From positions 571 to 17,803 of the forward strand of contig ML214168.1 of the NCBI GenBank assembly GCA_004366195.1: DNA of 17,233 nt. Direction: 5' to 3'. Source of the DNA: Actinomycetota bacterium. Its GTDB lineage: Bacteria > Actinomycetota > UBA4738 > HRBIN12. The notes under the pieces are model-generated. The model searched no databases, had not been told where the DNA came from, and saw only the letters and a list, made by a program, of their open reading frames with translations. This document shows, piece by piece, positions 13,616 to 17,233 of this stretch; position 1 is the stretch's first letter, and each line of letters starts with the position of its first letter. Position numbers and translations under genes: made by a program.

Positions 13616-15420
13616 TCCGCGTGGAGGCCGAGGGTGCGGAAGGTCTGGAACGCGAGGTCGGCGTAGCGTCGCTCGAGCGCCTCCAGGCGCTGCAGGGTCG
13701 CGCGCTGCTCGGTCACGTCGAGCGTGACGCCGTGCCAGTAGCGGGGGCGTCCGGCCTCGTCGCGAACGAGCACGGCGCGGCTGTGGAGCCAGACGACGCG
13801 CCCGTCCTTGGTGAAGATCCGGTAGACCTCGTCGAAGGGCTCGCCGGTCTCCTCGCACCGCGCGTTGGCGGCCAGGACCCGGGCGCGATCGTCCGGGTGG
13901 AGCATCCGCTCGAAGTGCGTCGGATCGGCCGTGAGCTCCTCCGCGGTGTACCCGGTGATGACCTCCACCTGGGGTGAGAGGTACCGGAGGTGGCTCTCGC
14001 CCGGGGGCCGGTTCGGCTCCTCGACGTACACGATGGCCGGGAGCTGTTCCACGAGCGTCCGGTAGCGCTCCTCCGCCTCGCTGCGCGCCGCCTCGGCCTC
14101 CTTGCGGGCGGAGATGTCGAGCATGAAGCCCTGGAAGAGCCTGGGGCGGCCGTCGGCGTGGCGGCCCACGAGCACGGCCTCGTCGTGCACCCACACGATG
14201 TGGCCGTCCTTGTGGAGGTACCGGTACTCCTCGCGGAAGGGCTCGCCGGTCGTCTCGGAGCGGAGGGTGGCGGCGATGACCCGGCGACGGTCGTCGGGGT
14301 GGAGCCGGGACATCCAGAAGTCCGGGTCGCGGTGCCACTCCTCCACCGTGTAGCCGAGGAGATCGGTGATGCGGGGGCTGGTGTACGCCTCGAGCAGCCC
14401 CTCGCCGACCCCCCACGTGTAGGTCACCGCGGGGATCTGCTCGGCGAGGAGCCGGTACCGGCGCTCCGCCTCCGCGAGCTCGGCCTCGGCGCGTCGACGC
14501 TCGGCGATCTCGAGGGAGAGGAGGACGTTGGCCTCCTCCAGCTCGGCGGTCCGCTCGGCGACCCGTCGCTCGAGCTCGGCGTGGGCCTTGCGCAGCTCCT
14601 CCTCGGCGTCCTTGAGCTCCGTGATGTCCAGCTGGATCCCCTGCCAGTACAAGGGCGTGCCGTCGGCGTCCCGGACGAGCGTGGCGACGTCCCGGAACCA
14701 CACCGCGCGTCCGTCGGCGGCGATCAGCCGGTACTCGCGGCTCCACGGCTCGCCGGTGCGGTTGTGCTCGTCGAGGGCGGCGAGGGCGGGCTCGCGGTCG
14801 TCGGGGTGGAGGAGCTCCATCCAGATGTCGGGCTGGTCGAGCCACTCCTGCCGCGTGTAGCCGAGGGCGCGCTCCACCTGGGGGCTCACGTAGATGGTCC
14901 GCCGGTCGTCGTCGGGAGCCACGAGGTACACGATGGCGGGGAGGTTCTCGACGAGCGCGCGGTACTGCTGCTCGGCGCGGCGGAGCTCCTCCTCGTGCTG
15001 CTTCTCCTCGGTGACGTCGTAGAGGACGCCCTGCCAGAACAGGATCTCCCCCCGATCGTCTCGGATCGGCAGGGCGCTGTCGCGGATCCACACGATCCGA
15101 TCGTCCGCCGACACCATGCGGTACTCGCACTCGAACAGGTCCTGGTCCTCCCGGGCGCGTCGCCACTCCGCAGCGATGCGGTCGACGTCGTCCGGGTAGA
15201 CCTGGCGGTACCACTGGGAGGGATCGCGCAGGTACCGCTCGGCCGGATACCCGAGGATCTGCTCGATCTGCGGGCTCATGTACAGCGTGTCGGGACGCTG
15301 CTCGTTGGTGTCGATGTACACGACGGCCGGGACCCGCTCGACCAGCATCCGGTAGAGCTGCTCGCTCCACCCCTGGAGCCGCGGGTCCAGAGGCTCGGCG
15401 GATGCCCCCCGCTCCGTCAT
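13606..15420 (-). CDS. PAS-domain protein with four PAS/PAC modules and no output domain
   Basis: A 604-residue soluble protein made of four PAS_3-type modules at about 20-140, 145-265, 330-450 and 455-575. Each carries a PDD motif (VYPDDVDR, LHPDDREP, LHPDDRRR, LHPDDRAR), a W-containing PAC strand and a D[VI][TS] end. A charged coiled coil of about 60 residues (about 268-328, RVAERTAELEEANVLL) separates modules 2 and 3. After module 4 only about 30 residues remain, with no kinase, GGDEF, EAL, HTH or phosphatase domain. ATG 15420 has no Shine-Dalgarno, but a TAGGAT box 10 nt upstream suggests leaderless transcription. The neighbouring convergent histidine kinase has a closely related PAS module. 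It could be a sensory adaptor acting through heterodimerisation, or a kinase that lost its output; both are inference. Confidence 0.9.
   Translation of the reverse strand: MTERGASAEPLDPRLQGWSEQLYRMLVERVPAVVYIDTNEQRPDTLYMSPQIEQILGYPAERYLRDPSQWYRQVYPDDVDRIAAEWRRAREDQDLFECEYRMVSADDRIVWIRDSALPIRDDRGEILFWQGVLYDVTEEKQHEEELRRAEQQYRALVENLPAIVYLVAPDDDRRTIYVSPQVERALGYTRQEWLDQPDIWMELLHPDDREPALAALDEHNRTGEPWSREYRLIAADGRAVWFRDVATLVRDADGTPLYWQGIQLDITELKDAEEELRKAHAELERRVAERTAELEEANVLLSLEIAERRRAEAELAEAERRYRLLAEQIPAVTYTWGVGEGLLEAYTSPRITDLLGYTVEEWHRDPDFWMSRLHPDDRRRVIAATLRSETTGEPFREEYRYLHKDGHIVWVHDEAVLVGRHADGRPRLFQGFMLDISARKEAEAARSEAEERYRTLVEQLPAIVYVEEPNRPPGESHLRYLSPQVEVITGYTAEELTADPTHFERMLHPDDRARVLAANARCEETGEPFDEVYRIFTKDGRVVWLHSRAVLVRDEAGRPRYWHGVTLDVTEQRATLQRLEALERRYADLAFQTFRTLGLHADQV
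13705..14061 (-). repeat. PAS-module duplicate, copy in the PAS-only protein
   Basis: This is the fourth PAS module of the PAS-only gene and the partner of 12227-12580. Shared blocks appear in the same order and spacing, and third-position changes dominate in the LHPDDR-to-TGEPFDE part. That points to duplication within the locus rather than general PAS-fold similarity. Confidence 0.7.
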
Positions 15421-15429
15421 GCCGGCGCC

Positions 15430-15435
15430 ATCCTA
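15430..15435 (-). promoter_or_regulatory. -10 box of a probably leaderless promoter for the PAS-only gene
   Basis: TAGGAT on the minus strand ends 9 nt before ATG 15420. Transcription would start within about 3 nt of the start codon. No Shine-Dalgarno lies in between. Confidence 0.45.
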
Positions 15436-15462
15436 CGAGGCTCCGCCGACACGTGCAGGGGC

Positions 15463-15468
15463 TACACT
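15463..15468 (+). promoter_or_regulatory. -10 box for tRNA-Ser
   Basis: TACACT (TAnnnT) ends 7 nt before the mature 5' end of tRNA-Ser at 15476, predicting a transcript with almost no 5' leader. No clear -35 is seen. Confidence 0.5.
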
Positions 15469-15475
15469 CGCGCCC

Positions 15476-15562
15476 GGGAGGGTGGCCGAGCGGACGAAGG
15501 CGACGGTCTTGAAAACCGTTGGCGGGGCGACCCGCTCGTGGGTTCGAATCCCACCCCTCCCG
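15476..15562 (+). tRNA. tRNA-Ser (anticodon UGA)
   Basis: An 87-nt class II tRNA. The acceptor stem GGGAGGG pairs with CCCTCCC, with discriminator G at 15562. The anticodon stem ACGGT/ACCGT encloses loop CTTGAAA, reading TGA. The long variable arm is TGGCGGGGCGACCCGCTC, and the T arm is GTGGG-TTCGAAT-CCCAC. CCA is not encoded. The G discriminator and the long variable arm are serine identity features. Confidence 0.97.
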
Positions 15563-15613
15563 CCGGATCGGTCGGACCGCCCACCGCCTCGGCGGCCATC
15601 GGATCGCCGTGCG

Positions 15614-15619
15614 TATGCT
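15614..15619 (+). promoter_or_regulatory. Possible -10 box for cpfC-cgoX
   Basis: TATGCT matches TAnnnT. It would start transcription near 15626, about 22 nt before ATG 15648, leaving room for the GGAG ribosome site. The haem genes could also be reached by read-through from tRNA-Ser, since no strong terminator is evident between them. Confidence 0.35.
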
Positions 15620-15647
15620 GGGGGCGTCGCCCGAGCATGGAGATGCG

Positions 15648-16613
15648 ATGAGTGAGCCGATCGGCGTGCTCGTGATGGCCTACGGGACCGCGAGCGGGCC
15701 CGAGGACATCGAGCGCTACTACACCGACATCCGTGGTGGGAGGCCGCCCTCGCCCGAGCTCCTCGCCGAGCTGCGCGAGCGGTACGAGGCCATCGGGAAC
15801 CGCTTCCCGCTGCTCGAGATCACCCGCCGCCAGGCCGAGGGGCTCGAGCGGGAGCTGAACGCGGCCGAGCCCGGCGGGTACCGCGCCTACCTCGGGATGA
15901 AGCACTCGCCCCCGTGGATCGCCGACGCCGTGGCCGAGATGCGCCGGGACGGCATCGGCCGGGCGGTCGGCCTGGTCATGGCCCCCCACTGGTCGGCGAT
16001 GTCGACGGAGACCTACCGCGAGCGCGTCGAGGCGGCGCTGCAGGACGGCGGCCCCGCCTTCACCTTCATCGAGAGCTTCCACGACCACCCCCTGTTCGTC
16101 GAGCTCCTCGCCCGCCGGGTGGCGAAGGCCCTCGCCACCCTCGGCCCCGCCGAACGCGAGGACGCCGTCGTCGTCTTCACCGCCCACAGCCTCCCGGTGC
16201 GGACGCTCGCGGATGGGTCGTTGCGCTGCAAGACGTGCGAGGCGTGCCCCGACGGCTGCCGGTACGAGCGCGAGCTGCGGGGGACGGCGGAGCTCGTGGC
16301 TCGGGAGCTCGGTCTCGAGCGCTGGCGCACCGCCTGGCAGAGCGTGGGGCGCACCCGGGACCCCTGGTGGGGCCCGCCGATCGAGGAGGTGATCCCCGCC
16401 CTGGCGGAGGAGGGCCATCGGGCGGTCGTGGTCTGCTCGGCGGGGTTCGTCGCCGACCACCTCGAGACCCTCTACGACCTCGACATCGCGTGCCGGGCGA
16501 TCGCGGAGGAGGCGGGGATCCATTTCGCGCGCACCGAGATGCCGAACGACGACCCCGCCTTCGCCCGGGTCCTGGCGGCCGTGGTGCGCGAGCACCTCGG
16601 CCGGGCGCCGTGA
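15648..16613 (+). CDS. cpfC: Coproporphyrin III ferrochelatase (CpfC/HemH) with internal four-Cys cluster
   Basis: A 321-residue ferrochelatase that inserts Fe2+ into coproporphyrin III in the Gram-positive haem route. The N-terminus GVLVMAYGT with Y12, followed by EDIERYYTDIRGGRPP, is of the Bacillus/actinobacterial type. Active-site H180 (TAHSLP) and E273 (GFVADHLETLYD) are present. Between them lies CKTCEACPDGC with C194, C197, C200 and C204. A compact internal four-cysteine segment of this kind binds a [2Fe-2S] cluster in a known ferrochelatase class described in Myxococcus xanthus. ATG 15648 has GGAG about 5 nt upstream; the open frame before it runs into tRNA-Ser. The TGA overlaps the GTG of cgoX. 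Confidence 0.95.
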   Translation: MSEPIGVLVMAYGTASGPEDIERYYTDIRGGRPPSPELLAELRERYEAIGNRFPLLEITRRQAEGLERELNAAEPGGYRAYLGMKHSPPWIADAVAEMRRDGIGRAVGLVMAPHWSAMSTETYRERVEAALQDGGPAFTFIESFHDHPLFVELLARRVAKALATLGPAEREDAVVVFTAHSLPVRTLADGSLRCKTCEACPDGCRYERELRGTAELVARELGLERWRTAWQSVGRTRDPWWGPPIEEVIPALAEEGHRAVVVCSAGFVADHLETLYDLDIACRAIAEEAGIHFARTEMPNDDPAFARVLAAVVREHLGRAP

Positions 16614-17233
16614 GCGAGCCCGTCGTCGTCGTCGGTGGGGGGGTGGCAGGGCTCGCGACCGCGTACCGGCTCCTGCGCGCGGGCCGTGAGGTCGTCGTGC
16701 TGGAGGCGGACGATGAGCCGGGGGGCAAGGTCCGCTCGGCGGAGGTCGGGGGCCTCGAGCTCGAGGCCGGCCCGGACTCCCTCCTCGGCCGCAAGCCGTG
16801 GGCGGTCGAGCTCTGCCGCGAGCTCGGGCTGGGGGACGACCTGGTGCCGCCGGCCCCCGTTCCGACCCACGTCTACACCGACCGGGGGCTGCTCCGATTC
16901 CCGAGCGGGCCGTTCGGCATCTCCACCGACGTGGGCGAGCTCCTGCGCTGGCCGGGGATGTCGCTCGCCGGGAAGCTGCGGGCGGCGGGGGACCTGGCTC
17001 TCCCCCGCCGGACGAGCGACGAGGACGAGTCCCTGGGCGCGCTCCTGCGGCGGCGGATCGGAGACGAGGCGACGGAGAGGCTGGTCGCGCCGCTCCTCGG
17101 GGGGCTGTTCGCCGGCGACGTGGACCGGCTGTCCGTGCGAGCCACCTTCCCCGAGCTCGCCGCATGGGAGCGGGAGCACGGCAGCCTGCTGCTCGGGGCC
17201 AGGGAGCAGGAGCGGGCGGCGGCGGCGCGGCGG
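16610..17233 (+). CDS. cgoX: Coproporphyrinogen III oxidase (CgoX/HemY), N-terminal part (cut by window edge)
   Basis: The first 208 codons of a FAD-dependent amine-oxidase-fold protein; the remainder lies past the window end. The dinucleotide-binding fold is at residues 4-40 (VVVVGGGVAGLATAYRL, then VVVLEADDEPGGKV). The family stretch AGPDSLLGRKP and a GDEATERLVAPLLGGLFAGD region typical of HemY/CgoX follow. The enzyme oxidises coproporphyrinogen III to coproporphyrin III, the substrate of the upstream ferrochelatase. GTG 16610 overlaps the cpfC stop (GTGA), indicating coupling. The choice of coproporphyrin over protoporphyrin chemistry rests on the partner enzyme type and likely phylum. Confidence 0.93.
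   Translation, partial: MSEPVVVVGGGVAGLATAYRLLRAGREVVVLEADDEPGGKVRSAEVGGLELEAGPDSLLGRKPWAVELCRELGLGDDLVPPAPVPTHVYTDRGLLRFPSGPFGISTDVGELLRWPGMSLAGKLRAAGDLALPRRTSDEDESLGALLRRRIGDEATERLVAPLLGGLFAGDVDRLSVRATFPELAAWEREHGSLLLGAREQERAAAARR

Noticed and set aside
15584..15595. CCGCCTCGGCGG after tRNA-Ser as a terminator
   Set aside because: The stem is only four base pairs plus a tetraloop with no U tract, too weak to call.
13990..15651. Long plus-strand open frame opposite the PAS-only gene (553 codons)
   Set aside because: It runs through tRNA-Ser and has repeat-like Leu/Gly/Val/Asp composition that mirrors the PAS modules. It is a shadow frame.
15462..17165. Long minus-strand open frame opposite cpfC and cgoX (567 codons)
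   Set aside because: Low-complexity Arg/Pro/Gly translation antisense to two clear haem genes and tRNA-Ser.

Overview
The window reads as chromosomal DNA of a very GC-rich Gram-positive-type bacterium, most likely a deep-branching member of the Actinomycetota. Evidence for this is the fhaA-fhaB-pstP-rodA-pbpA-pkn cluster next to a tRNA-Leu (a layout known from mycobacteria and streptomycetes), the coproporphyrin-type ferrochelatase/oxidase pair, many GTG starts, and several genes that look leaderless behind a TAnnnT -10 box. A high-GC Chloroflexota lineage is a less likely alternative. No mobile element, CRISPR array, prophage or rRNA gene was seen.

Region 1 (1-5537, minus strand) is a tightly coupled cell-envelope growth and division operon. 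In transcription order it encodes FhaA, FhaB, the phosphatase PstP, the SEDS glycosyltransferase RodA, the class B transpeptidase PbpA and a PknB-like Ser/Thr kinase cut by the window edge. Stops and starts overlap or lie within a few bases throughout. The kinase/phosphatase pair and two FHA phosphothreonine readers should control the RodA-PbpA peptidoglycan synthase.

Region 2 (5538-9089) starts with tRNA-Leu(CAG), read divergently from fhaA. It is followed by an Rrf2-family regulator with three cysteines and a small eight-cysteine protein. On the opposite strand a LarC N-terminal domain gene, ending abnormally, lies upstream of a membrane histidine kinase. The kinase and the eight-cysteine gene share a CTAG stop.

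Region 3 (9160-11377, plus strand) is an operon of a DUF4446 protein, a bactofilin and seryl-tRNA synthetase, with overlapping start/stop codons.

Region 4 (11441-15420) holds two multi-PAS genes pointing at each other: a NarL-type histidine kinase with four PAS domains, and a protein of four PAS domains with no visible output domain. Their 3' ends overlap by 10 bp, and one PAS module in each is clearly a copy of the other.

Region 5 (15476-17233, plus strand) has tRNA-Ser(UGA) and then the haem genes cpfC/hemH and cgoX/hemY (the latter cut by the window edge). The ferrochelatase carries an internal four-cysteine cluster. The points most worth a second look are the stopless, LarC2-less larC, the Rrf2/eight-cysteine pair, and the PAS-only protein with its convergent kinase.
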